The translations under genes and the position numbers were made by a program. Under the pieces are notes generated by a model that saw nothing but the letters and a program-made list of their open reading frames with translations, made no database searches and was not told the DNA's origin. A stretch of 64,000 bases of DNA from Aradus depressus (lineage: Eukaryota > Arthropoda > Insecta > Hemiptera > Aradidae), in the NCBI GenBank assembly GCA_963662175.1, contig OY759215.1, positions 8,855,079 to 8,919,078 of the forward strand. The letters are read 5' to 3'. Below are positions 22,572 to 31,583 of the stretch, piece by piece. The stretch's first letter is position 1; the number at the start of each line of letters is the position of its first letter.

Positions 22572-22660
22572 GAGTAGGATCGAAACCTATGTGTAGAATC
22601 GAGATCTATGAGTAGGATGGAGACCTATAGGTTGGATTAAGACCTATGAGTAGGATCGAG
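22572..22660. repeat. 19-bp minisatellite (about 4.7 copies)
   Basis: Units of the type GAGTAGGATCGAGACCTAT with up to five differences each. Confidence 0.85.
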
Positions 22661-23490
22661 AAGTCTGCATGACAGGGACAGGAGCTGCGATTTCAGGCTG
22701 TGACTCTGGCAGTGAAAAAAAAAGAGAAGAAACCGAGAAACATTGTATATCCAATTTGAATATAAATTGAAATTTCATGAGAGAAAGGACGAATCGATTT
22801 AATCTGCCGGCTTGGAGATGATGATATTGAAGTGTCCGAGAATATGAAAGTAACAATGGAGATCTGAGTCGAAAGTAAAGAGAGTGGACGATGAACAATC
22901 TGCTTATTGTTTGTGTCTTAGAGCAAGGGTTCTTTCTCTAAAGGGAAACGTGTAAACAAATTTGGAAAACAATAACAACAAAAATGTTTAAAAAAAACTG
23001 GACCATAATCCAATCGAAAAACTCCAAAATGTATTCTGACTACACGTCTTTCATATTCACCGTGAAGAACTTGTGATACCTATGTAAATACCATGTTTGG
23101 GTAAAAAAAATCAACTGCAATTTTCGATTACTACTCGCTCAAAGTTTTCACAGTTCCCCAGGTGCGAAATTGTATTGTGTGTAATCACAATATAAAAATT
23201 TTGTAAATTATTAGTCTGGTTTTCAAAAACATTGTATTTGAACCAGAACTAATTTCATGTTTAGCCCTCCTTTCTGCTTTATTTAATTAGCGCACATCTT
23301 CAAGCCTTTGTATTGCTATTAATGTCCTCGTTTTTTATTTTTGGTTTGGTTGTTAGCTCGACAGTTACATATTAATGAAACATATTGTAAGGGGGTAGCT
23401 CATGGTACATTCATTCTAGCGGAAGTTGTGTTCACAGACACTCAAACACTTAAATACAGGACATTGTTTTTTTTTTCATTCTTGAAGTAC
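22661..23490. other. Unassigned stretch
   Basis: An 84-codon minus frame (22644-22898) has no recognisable domain. The remainder is AT-rich. Confidence 0.4.
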
Positions 23491-23613
23491 CTAGTGGTCG
23501 ATATAGGCACCGGTGGAAGGAGGTTACTGTTGTGTTAAGGGTGTGGTGATCATGAGTTGTGGATTTGTTAATAAAGTATCTCTAATCTCAAAGTTACGGA
23601 AGACCTGAGTGGT

Positions 23614-23808
23614 GTGGATTGGCCACGTTGGAAAAGAGCTTTTGAAATTTATATTCTGGCTAAGGGGCTCACAGATTATTCCAAAATAAAGAATAAGTTG
23701 CTTAATTATGGAGGTTTGCCACTTCAAGATATGTATTTTTCGTTTCCGGAATCAATTTTACACGTACAGGACATTGCAGATGAAACAGGAGCAACACCAG
23801 TCAGGTAG
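23614..23808 (+). pseudogene. gag-like fragment of the LTR element
   Basis: The frame starts WPRWKRAFEIYILAKGL, then a KNKLLNYGG...DMYFSF segment. This fits the W-x-x-W...FE-Y-x-x-A pattern of insect Ty3/gypsy gag N-termini. It ends early. Confidence 0.6.
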
Positions 23809-23963
23809 GAAAATTAGGGATACAATCCCTACTTATCAAGTAAAAAGATATCTCCATGAAGAGGTAAAGGATAAGGATCACCTTAATAAATTCAAAGAAA
23901 AATTATAGAGCCATAACAGAAGGAAAGTGAAACTGAGTGATATAGTACTTAGTAAGAGATATT

Positions 23964-24357
23964 GTGCTTAAGAAAAATAAATTGACTAGTAAAAATGTTA
24001 CCAATTTTAGTGATGCAAAATATAAAGTAGTTACGAAAATTGGATCTATGGTGACTGTCCAATCAAGAGATGGAGCACAGAATACAAGGAATTCGAGTTT
24101 CTTTAAGAAATGGTATGAAGAGAATATAATACGCGGAAGCAATGAGAACCTGACAAGTAGATCAGATGCTCGTAGAAGAAATTGGTGAGAATAAAGAGAA
24201 TATGGAGGCGGAAGCCACCTCAAGCAGCTTAGGAAGATCTGAACAACCTAAAGCCTCAATGATTCTACGGAATAGAGCAGAGCAGGATAAGAAGAAGAAG
24301 AGGGGAAGCATGTTGACTGGTGATGAATATAACGAATATTTTGAAAATTTAGAGTAA
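23964..24357 (+). pseudogene. pol/integrase C-terminal fragment of the LTR element
   Basis: Contains YKVVTKIGSMVTVQSRDG and RNSSFFKKW, as in the integrase tail of Ty3/gypsy elements, then a charged tail in a second, overlapping frame ending at TAA 24355-24357. Protease, RT, RNase H and the integrase core are absent. Confidence 0.65.
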
Positions 24358-24654
24358 ATTTATTTGAGTTGATAAATAAAAGAGTTTTGGAACTGTTTAT
24401 TTTGAGTTTCTTTTGAGTAGGTTATTCAGTGAAATTTATGTTGATATTTGAAATCTTAAAATTATTATGTAGTTGTTTTGATTATAACCAGTTAAAAGAT
24501 TTTGCTTTTGTTTATAAAGAAAAAGAAATGTGGTTGATATAGGCACCGGTGGAAGGAGGTTATAGTAGTGTTAACGGTGTGGTGAAAATGAGTTGTGAAT
24601 TTGTTAATAAAGTCTTTATTATCTTTAATCTGTGAGTTAAACCCCCTACACTTG

Positions 24655-24735
24655 ATATCAAGAGGTCGGAAAACATAAAATTCCGATGAAATGAATTTCT
24701 GACCGATAAATAACTTCCCCGATTGTAAAAGAAAA
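24655..24735 (-). repeat. Family R fragment
   Basis: Contains GGTCGGAAAACATAAAATTCC and GACCGATAAATAACTTCCCC. Confidence 0.6.
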
Positions 24736-24739
24736 AATC

Positions 24740-25235
24740 ACTATTAGGCATATACTACCCTTTTCATTATAGAAAAAGTTTTTGAACAGAATTCCTGGTG
24801 AAAATGTCAATGAAGAAATTTATTATCGTAAGTAGACAATAGGAAGCAGGGATGAATTATGACAGTGGTGTCTTGACAGCGAAAGCCGAAGTTCACTATA
24901 AGATCGTGGCGCTGTCTTAGTAGCTGTAAAATGCAAGTAGATAAATTTGATTTATAAAAATCTTTGTTATAACATTTTACTATCATTATATTGACATAAT
25001 GTCTACCGTAAATGTCAAACACAAAATATTGAAAAACAAACGAAAGAAAAACTATTTTAAATAAGTTTTTAGAGAGAACAGTGACTCAGTGTGTTGACGT
25101 TACAAAGTATGGCTCTCCACAAATATAAACAAACTAGTGTCATTCGTCAAATGTTCTAAAGCCCACAAACAGCCCTAAGGGAAGTTCAGTGATGCTCCCA
25201 CCGCCACGTATTTTTATTTATTTTATTTTTTTGCT
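24740..25235. other. Unassigned stretch
   Basis: Nothing recognised. Confidence 0.45.
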
Positions 25236-25398
25236 TCTTCAGCTATACGAAGTATACGGGAAGTTATGGAATCGGCAAGAAATTCGAAGTTGAGTTTTGA
25301 CTGGAATTTCATACAAAAATGAAGATAAAAAATAAGAATGTTTGTATGAGTATTTAACACGATAACTCTCGTTAAAGTGTACCCAAAACCATCTAAAT

Positions 25399-25978
25399 CA
25401 GAGTTGGCCAACCCAAATGATCTTGCGGGCCACATTGAAAATGCATTATAATCCCGCGGGCCTTATATAAAATTATATATCCCCATATTATGTAGATTTG
25501 GACCCCCTACAAAAAATTTTTGGATTGGAAATTTAATACATAATGAATTATTATTATTCATACATAATATAATGATGAAATGATAGAATAATATATAATT
25601 TATTTAATTAGTTAGATATTTGTTTCTCAACTCTTTCTCTTAGCTTTAGCAAGGCGATTTAAATGCGTGTATTTGTACATCGTAATTGATGTTGCAGGTT
25701 TTCATCCGTTAAGTTCGAGCGTGATTTATGTTTGGTAAATTTCATTTTCGAAAAAAAACGATTCGCAGATGTAAGTTGATCCAAAAGCGCTCACAACTTT
25801 TTGTGCCAGATTTCTCAAATTAGAAAATTTTTCTTTTGTGACATAAATGTTATAAAAATCTATTTTTATATATTTGTTACAAAACACTACACTAAAAACA
25901 AAAATATTTTGTAAAATTGTGATTAATCACACGGGCCGTAAAATTATTCAATGGCGGGCCATGGGTTGGCCACTCCTG
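25399..25978. mobile_element. hAT element with transposase remnant, 580 bp
   Basis: Ends CAGAGTTGGCCAACCC and GGTTGGCCACTCCTG, imperfect inverted repeats, with an exact 8-bp duplication ATCTAAAT at 25391-25398 and 25979-25986. GGCCCGC-rich subterminal blocks occur at both ends. Confidence 0.92.
25650..25830 (-). pseudogene. hAT transposase C-terminal (dimerisation) remnant
   Basis: Minus strand: AQKVVSAFGSTYICESFF, then after a one-base shift KMKFTKHKSRSNLTDENLQ. This matches the C-terminal FGSTYxCE...SRLTDEHL block of ZBED-type hAT transposases. The catalytic domain is missing. Confidence 0.8.
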
Positions 25979-26230
25979 ATCTAAATAATAATACGAGTCC
26001 AAATAGATCAAAGGGAAGGAGGGATTAGTGGGGGGCTTAACACAAAAAATTTAATAACTGCTATGGAAATATCGACATGAAATTTTATATTTAAATTCAA
26101 AACCCTGTTGTAAGTCAACTATCCTTCTTTAGCCAAGCAGAACGATTGGTTTTAGAGAAATATCAAAAACTTAGCTGATTAATTCGTGCTGGGGAATTAC
26201 AATGCCGGTGATCCACCGACGACTATTTTT

Positions 26231-26735
26231 ATTTTAAAAAAATTAACCTAATATAACACCTTATATATATGTTTACGTAACCAAACTGATGCGTTTTCCC
26301 CGTAATAGAGATTTTCTCCCTTATAGGACCGTTATTGCAGGGTATTACTATCTCAATCGGTTTTGAGTAGTTCATGTGTAAAACTATGTATTCATATGTT
26401 GATAAAAGCTAATTACTATTATTTCTGACTGTATTTACCTGAGTGCACTTAGATGCAAGGTGCCAGCTGCATCGTGTAAATGAAACGTCCCTCCCATCCC
26501 AAAACCCTTCCTGCCCCCTCTGTAAATTTCTCTACATTCACTTTTTACATAAGTCCCTTGCCGCTAACTGAACGTTCACCAGGTCTCCACCTCATTTGTT
26601 GTTTATGTAACAAGTCGTCGTTCCCATCTCTACTTGTTATATTATGTAGACCAGTTTTATTTATTTTTAATAATGTATTGAGCACATAGATAGATACCAA
26701 TGTATTACGCACATAGATACCAATGGCCTTTTGCC
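26231..26735. other. Unassigned stretch, C/T-rich at its end
   Basis: Frames at 26480-26689 (+) and 26545-26769 (-) overlap each other without recognisable domains. It could be a decayed LINE body upstream of the 3' UTR that follows. Confidence 0.35.
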
Positions 26736-27385
26736 CCTTTCTCCCCCGTATTTCCCTATTCGTCAACATCTATTATCTAATTATTTAAGTTATTTATTTA
26801 TGCAATTTTTTTTATTCTTTATTTTTTATTATATTTTATCTTCCCATATTTCTTAAATTATTCCAATGATAATAAATAGTATTCCTATATTGTTCATTTT
26901 ACATATTTATATATTTTTATCATTCATTCGTTTATTTTTTTTGTTTTATCTTATTTTATTATTACTATTTTTATTTTCTTCTTCTTTTTCCTCACACTTT
27001 TTCTATTTAGCCTCTACTGTCTAAAATTAATTTTATTTCAAACATTGTCTTGGCATCCTTCCTACTCTTTTATAGTTAACCATCATTGTATTTTGCTCTA
27101 TTATTTACTATTATAGATTCTTCTTTATATACTTTCTTCTATTTACATAGATACTTTTTTTTCTTCATATTTAAGCTGTTAAATCAATGTTTTTTCATGT
27201 TAAATCTTTATTTATCTTTATGTACTTACAATTTTCTCTACTGAAGCACTAATTTATTTACTTTTGTATTAATTCTTACTATGTCATACTGATACTTTAT
27301 TTCATTGTTTCCTTTTCTTTATGACATTGTATGTATTTATTCTTAGGGGACCTCGGTTCCAGAATAATAAAAATTATTTTCATTT
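26736..27385 (+). mobile_element. LINE 3' UTR (third LINE type), 5'-truncated
   Basis: The end ATGTATTTATTCTTAGGGGACCTCGGTTCC followed by AGAATAAT...TTTTCATTTCAATG matches in inverse orientation the 3' end of the LINE at 47815-48912. The body is T/A-rich with no RT frame. Confidence 0.7.
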
Positions 27386-27639
27386 CAATGGCGGATCTAA
27401 GTTAATTATACCCCATTAAAATGAATTTATGGCAATAATAATGATATTCATTGGATGTAGGAATCATTGGGGTTAAGACTTACTTGCTATCAGCTGGAAC
27501 CTCAGTCTGTGTCAACTGGGTTGGTAGAACAGAGGCGGAACTCCTCCATCTCCCATCTCTATCTATAAAGTAGATAGATACTTTATAGATAGAAAAATAT
27601 ATTATTTATTTATTGCTTTTTTACTTTCTTATACCTTTA

Positions 27640-28110
27640 TTTTGAGAAAGAAATACAAAAGTTCAAGATCGAGTTTTCAACGGAACTACGACTAGAAAAA
27701 CCAAGGACAAAACGATTATACAAGATATTGACGGAAAACGGACGGAAATGAAGACCACTTTACTTCGGGGCTTAAGTACATTTTACAAAATACCGCTTAT
27801 GACCTAATCAAAAGTCTCTTTTGATAAAAATAGTGAAGAAAACTAAAAGGCACTTTTTATATACTATTTTTCGAAGGTTTGCGATATATAAATGCCAAAA
27901 AACGTACTAAAATAACGTTTTGAATAACATTTTTTGAACCTTTCCTTGATTTACGTGAAAACGGTTTGTCCTATCGAAACATTGGTCCTTACCAAAAATA
28001 TTTCCTATTAAATAGTCTAACCCAAATAAGTCTTAAGATTTGAAATAGAATCAATGAGAACCAAGTTACAGCGCCCAAAAAAATGTACGATAAATATTCT
28101 TAGGAAATAT
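27640..28110 (+). repeat. Family D repeat
   Basis: Shares the GATCGAGTTTTCAACGGAA block with 3330 and the TGAAAACGGTTTGTCCTATC block with 19600; longest copy in the window. Confidence 0.6.
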
Positions 28111-28374
28111 ATCTGGGAGGTAAAATAAACTTAAGCACGCCGTCCTTCGGATGGGACGTTAAGCGATGGTCCCGAGCGTGTACGATGTCAGTTACTAGTT
28201 AAAGACCCCTGTCCTAGGTGAATAAAAATTTAGGGTAGACAACATTTAGGACTCCAACAGTAGAGTCGGGCTCATGTCCACCAGAGTGACAAAAGAGCGC
28301 TCTGGTAGTAGGCGATATGACCTCGCAGTTAAAGCCCGGGCATGAGTCACAAAACCTAACCCAACCTAACCTAA
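28111..28374 (+). repeat. SINE-A, head missing, CCTAA-type tail
   Basis: From GGGAGGTAAAATAAAC to CATGAGTCACAAAACCTAAC, then CCAACCTAACCTAAG. The tail has imperfect CCTAA units. Confidence 0.85.
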
Positions 28375-28431
28375 GTAGTTTTTATTATTGGTAATTTTTT
28401 GTTAAAAATTAAAAGAAAAACGAAATATGTG

Positions 28432-28668
28432 TTAGTTATTGTGATTCATGCCCGGACTTTAACTACAAGGTCATGTCGTCTACTACCAGAGCGCTCTATG
28501 GTCGCTCTGGCGTACATTTGTCCGACTCTACTATGGGAGTCCTAAATTTTCCCTAACCTAAATTTTTATTCACCTAGGGGAGGGGTCTTTAATGAGTATC
28601 TAACATGGTACAGGCTAGGGACCATCACCTTAACGTCCCATCCGAAAGACGGTGTGCTCAAGGTTAGA
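28432..28668 (-). repeat. SINE-A, head missing
   Basis: Body and tail, ending at GTGTGCTCAAGG. Together with the previous entry it forms a tail-to-tail pair with a 57-bp gap. Confidence 0.82.
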
Positions 28669-28689
28669 GGAGATTTGAAGGTTAAAGCA

Positions 28690-28895
28690 GTTTAAAAAAT
28701 ATATGTGATGTGGCCAAGACTTTCTTATAACAACCACTGATCACACTCCCTCCCCCCTGTCGTATTCATTTCTTACTAGGTATATGAAAGTCATTCTCAG
28801 TATCATGATGCACAATGAAACAAAGTACACATTCCTTTTATATACCCAGTAATGCAAGTATGAAATGAGGAAGGGGGAGGGAGAGTGGTCTCTTC
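28690..28895. repeat. Hairpin family H copy
   Basis: ACCACTGATCACACTCCCTC near 28733 pairs with GAGGGAGAGTGGT near 28876, and an ACTAGGTATAT segment with ATATACCCAGT. It is a complete imperfect hairpin. Confidence 0.65.
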
Positions 28896-29205
28896 GACCA
28901 ATTTGACTGAAAATCAACCATTTTAAGTTGAACCTCTTGCCCACACCATCCCCTTCCTCTATCCCTTTCCCTTCGGCGATTTAGCTGAAAATCAATAGTT
29001 TTATCTTCATAGGGTTTTGGATACATAAACAAAACTTTGTGTCAATATATTCATTGTAGACACACATAAGCACCGACACACCTGAATTTTTTATTTTTGT
29101 CATGTTATTATCTTTGTATTCAGAGGGCCAGAAAGCATGAAATTCAGGTGAAATCTCAACATCGAATTTCTGACCGATTACATAACTTCCCCAATACTAT
29201 GTATA
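28896..29205 (-). repeat. Family R copy
   Basis: Two successive units with CCATTT...TTGAACC, GATTTAGCTGAAAATCAATAG and the end blocks AGGGCCAGAAAGCATGAAAT and GACCGATTACATAACTTCCC. Confidence 0.75.
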
Positions 29206-29237
29206 CTGCGGACGGAAGCGCTTGCTAAGTTGCAACC

Positions 29238-29312
29238 ATGAAGACCCTCCTCGTTGCGTACGCACTGCTGTCCTCACTGCTAATTAACCAATTCAATTCC
29301 ATCTCCAGATAA
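29238..29312 (+). CDS. Orphan signal-peptide-like frame (24 codons)
   Basis: ATG in the favourable context GCAACCATGA begins MKTLLVAYALLSSLLINQ, a textbook secretory signal peptide, but TAA follows after 24 residues with no GT donor inside. The upstream 40 bp are GC-richer than the flanks. It may be a broken first exon of a lost secreted-protein gene. It lies 2.3 kb upstream of the real first exon. Confidence 0.3.
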   Translation: MKTLLVAYALLSSLLINQFNSISR

Positions 29313-29319
29313 GATATTA

Positions 29320-29845
29320 TCTCTGGATTTCCTTTGTTACTGTTTGGTATTCTGAAGCGCGATTCCTCTTTTATAAAATAAACGAAAGTTACAGAAATTA
29401 TCTTAATGAACTTTCAGATTCATAAAAAATGTCATAAAACACAGATCTAGTCAAGAACATTGATTTGCGTTAGTTTTTAGTTCTCCGCCTGTATGATAAT
29501 AATAAATAAGGTCTCAGGTCAGAAAAAAGAAGACGTAAAAAAGCAATTGTATATAAAACCGACTTCACAATCATCGCTTTTCAACTGAGAATGTCAGGCT
29601 CGAGAAGGAAGGAATTCAATGAAAACGTTTCTCCAGTTTGCGTACGCCTTCCCTTAAGATAAAGTATATTTTAATAGTCCCGATTCCCCACAAATTGTTT
29701 TAAAAACCGAATTTGATAAGCACTGAAACATTCATGTGTACAAAAGTTATGCTCAACTTAAGAAGCAAATGCAATTTTTCAACCGACTTCAATAAAATAA
29801 TAGTTATTTAGAAACATCCTTAAGTAAAAGTAACAGATGGAGTCA
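29320..29845. other. Unassigned stretch
   Basis: Nothing recognised. Confidence 0.45.
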
Positions 29846-30112
29846 GTTATTGTGACTCATGGCCGGGCTTTAACTAGAACGTCATATCGCCTACTACCAG
29901 AGCGCTCTTTAGTCGCTTTACTAGAGTCCTAAATTTTACCTACCCAGGTTAAGGGTAAGGAAATTTAACGAGTACCTGACTTCATACAAGCTCGGGAGCA
30001 TTGCTTAACCTTCCATCTAAAGGACAGCGTGCTGAATGTTTTTTTTTTCTTCCACATCTCCCCAGGCTTCGAACCCGCGATCTTGAGCTCACTAGGCTAG
30101 CACGCTTTAATT
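29846..30112 (-). repeat. SINE-A, diverged
   Basis: Blocks GTCATATCGCCTACTACCAG and GCAACGAGTACCTG-like; the head region is recognisable by TTCGAACCCGCGATCTTGAG. Confidence 0.8.
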
Positions 30113-30439
30113 AAATAGATATGATCCCTAAAGATCAAAGTTGAACAGTGATTCAGGACAGAAAGTTGGGATATCTAGCAATTTGGGGGACAGACTATCC
30201 CTCTAAAATTGGGATATTTTCATGGGAGGGGGGTATATTTTTAACTTGGTACATATGTCTCATTCCAGTCGAGCTGTGCATCATCGCACCCATGTCCATA
30301 TATCATGTCCTTTTTTCAGACTTTTTGATTTATGTGGAAACGGTTGGATTTATGTGTGAAATGTTTTTTATGAAATTTCTGGCGAACAAGGATTATCAAA
30401 TTTGAAGTAGGACCAATATCGTATTATAAATTACTATAG

Positions 30440-30610
30440 AGCATAAAAGAGGAAAATCATAATAGGATTTTTTTGAAGCGAGCTTGCTGTATTTATATTT
30501 AATAGAAAACACAAGAGTTGTTGTCCATCCGTAAGTTTGTTTGGTAGAGCCAGCTTTCAGTCACATTGGACTATCTTCAGTGCTAACGGTTTTATTACTG
30601 TTAGAAATTC
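30440..30610 (+). repeat. Family E repeat
   Basis: Shares AAAACACAAGAGTTGTTGTC and CAGCTTTCA...ATCTTCAGTGCTAA with 44926-45040. The TCTTCAGTGC motif recalls retroelement borders, but the class is not determined. Confidence 0.55.
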
Positions 30611-30611
30611 T

Positions 30612-30672
30612 TCTTTTCTATATATATATATATATATATAGAAATATATAATATATATATATATATATATAG
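30612..30672. repeat. AT microsatellite, self-complementary
   Basis: Two (TA)n runs separated by GAAATATATA. Confidence 0.85.
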
Positions 30673-31172
30673 TTATTGAATTAAAAATTATAATTATATA
30701 AAACAATTTTTTCAAAAATAAGATATATTTTATAATATGCAATATGTACTAGGATAAATAAATGTAAGAAAGAAAAAATGACAAATAAAAATAAAAATGT
30801 CTTTATAAAATTGTGAAAAATATGTATAAAGTAATAAATCATATATAAATAATAAGTAAAATAAATACAGAATGGTAACAATTAAAAAAATAAATAAATA
30901 AAGCACTTATGTTCGCACAGAGAGCAAATAAAGAACTAATACAATAATCGCATTATAAATCATCTATTTTTGTTGAAGATTAATGCATAATATGTGCATT
31001 TTGTATTAATTATATCTGTTTTTGTATACATATGATATATGTGGACAATATTAGATGTTTTATACCGAGAACCTTTAGAGGAATTTGCATGCACCCAAAA
31101 AATAGGTTTGGGGAAGCGGAAAAAGAGTCTAGATTCCATTGATTGTGACATTTAGCTTAGGGCGAGTCCGGA
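30673..31172. other. AT-rich upstream flank of the gene
   Basis: Nothing recognised; composition shifts sharply to GC-rich at about 31190. Confidence 0.5.
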
Positions 31173-31454
31173 TTGGGTATTAGAAAGAGATGGATAACCA
31201 AACTGGTCCTCCCAAGACTCCTCCTGAGTACCAAACCAGCCACTGGCCTCCCAAACCCGGAAACTCGGAGAACTGACCTTTTCTCCAGTGGTGGACTGCA
31301 GTTGACCCCGAAGTTGCACTGGTCTGGATCACTGTTCCCTCCTCCTTCTGAGAACTGGATGGTTTCGTCAGGACCGGTCACCGGTCCGGCTGAGGGAGGT
31401 TACCCAACCACTGGACTGCCCCCCACCCCCCTGGCGCTCTTGTGTGGGGGATGG

Positions 31455-31577
31455 TACATAGCTCTCCCAAGGAGCCCTGTCTTCTCAGTCAGTGCAGCTT
31501 GTGGATTCCAAGAACCACCACCAACAGACTTCATCTCTTTTCCAACACTCCGCAACGTGCCAACACTAATCGACATC
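31455..31577 (+). promoter_or_regulatory. Core promoter and 5' UTR of the secreted-protein gene
   Basis: A TACATA TATA-like box at 31455-31460 is followed by the arthropod initiator TCAGT at 31485-31489, with its A (likely +1) at 31487. The T of the TATA-like box lies 32 bases upstream, the canonical spacing. A second TCAGT follows at 31489-31493. The 5' UTR would be about 91 nt. About 270 bp of unusually GC-rich sequence precedes it, contrasting with AT-rich DNA on both sides. Promoter use is inferred from motif spacing only. Confidence 0.55.
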
Positions 31578-31583
31578 ATGAGG
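31578..31583 (+). CDS. Coding exon 1 (Met-Arg only)
   Basis: ATG AGG is followed directly by the donor GTAAGT at 31584. This start was chosen because joining it in phase 0 to the acceptor at 50935 gives a complete signal peptide; exon 2 alone has no ATG before its hydrophobic run. The splitting of a signal peptide after the first codons is a common insect gene layout. Confidence 0.75.

Larger units (their letters stand above)
23494..24631 (+). mobile_element. LTR retrotransposon (Ty3/gypsy-like), internally deleted
   Basis: Direct repeats of about 95-100 bp (23494-23587 and 24530-24631) share GATATAGGCACCGGTGGAAG, GTGTGGTGA and TTTGTTAATAAAGT. Between them are only a gag-like start and a pol-like end. 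The true LTR limits cannot be fixed because the sequence before the shared part differs. Confidence 0.7.
25236..26230 (+). repeat. Family R copy split by hAT
   Basis: R start blocks (ACGAAGTATACGGGAAGTTAT, TTGAGTTTTGACTGGAATTTC, CGATAACTCTCGTTAAAG) end at 25398 and the element resumes at 25987 (AATCAAAGGGAAGGAGGG-type, ACTGC...ATCGACATGAAATTTTAT), closing with TTCGTGCTGGGGAATTACA and GATCCACCGACGAC. Confidence 0.8.

Noticed and set aside
30557..30881. Tyr/Ile-rich minus frames
   Set aside because: Produced by the (TA)n microsatellite and AT-rich DNA.
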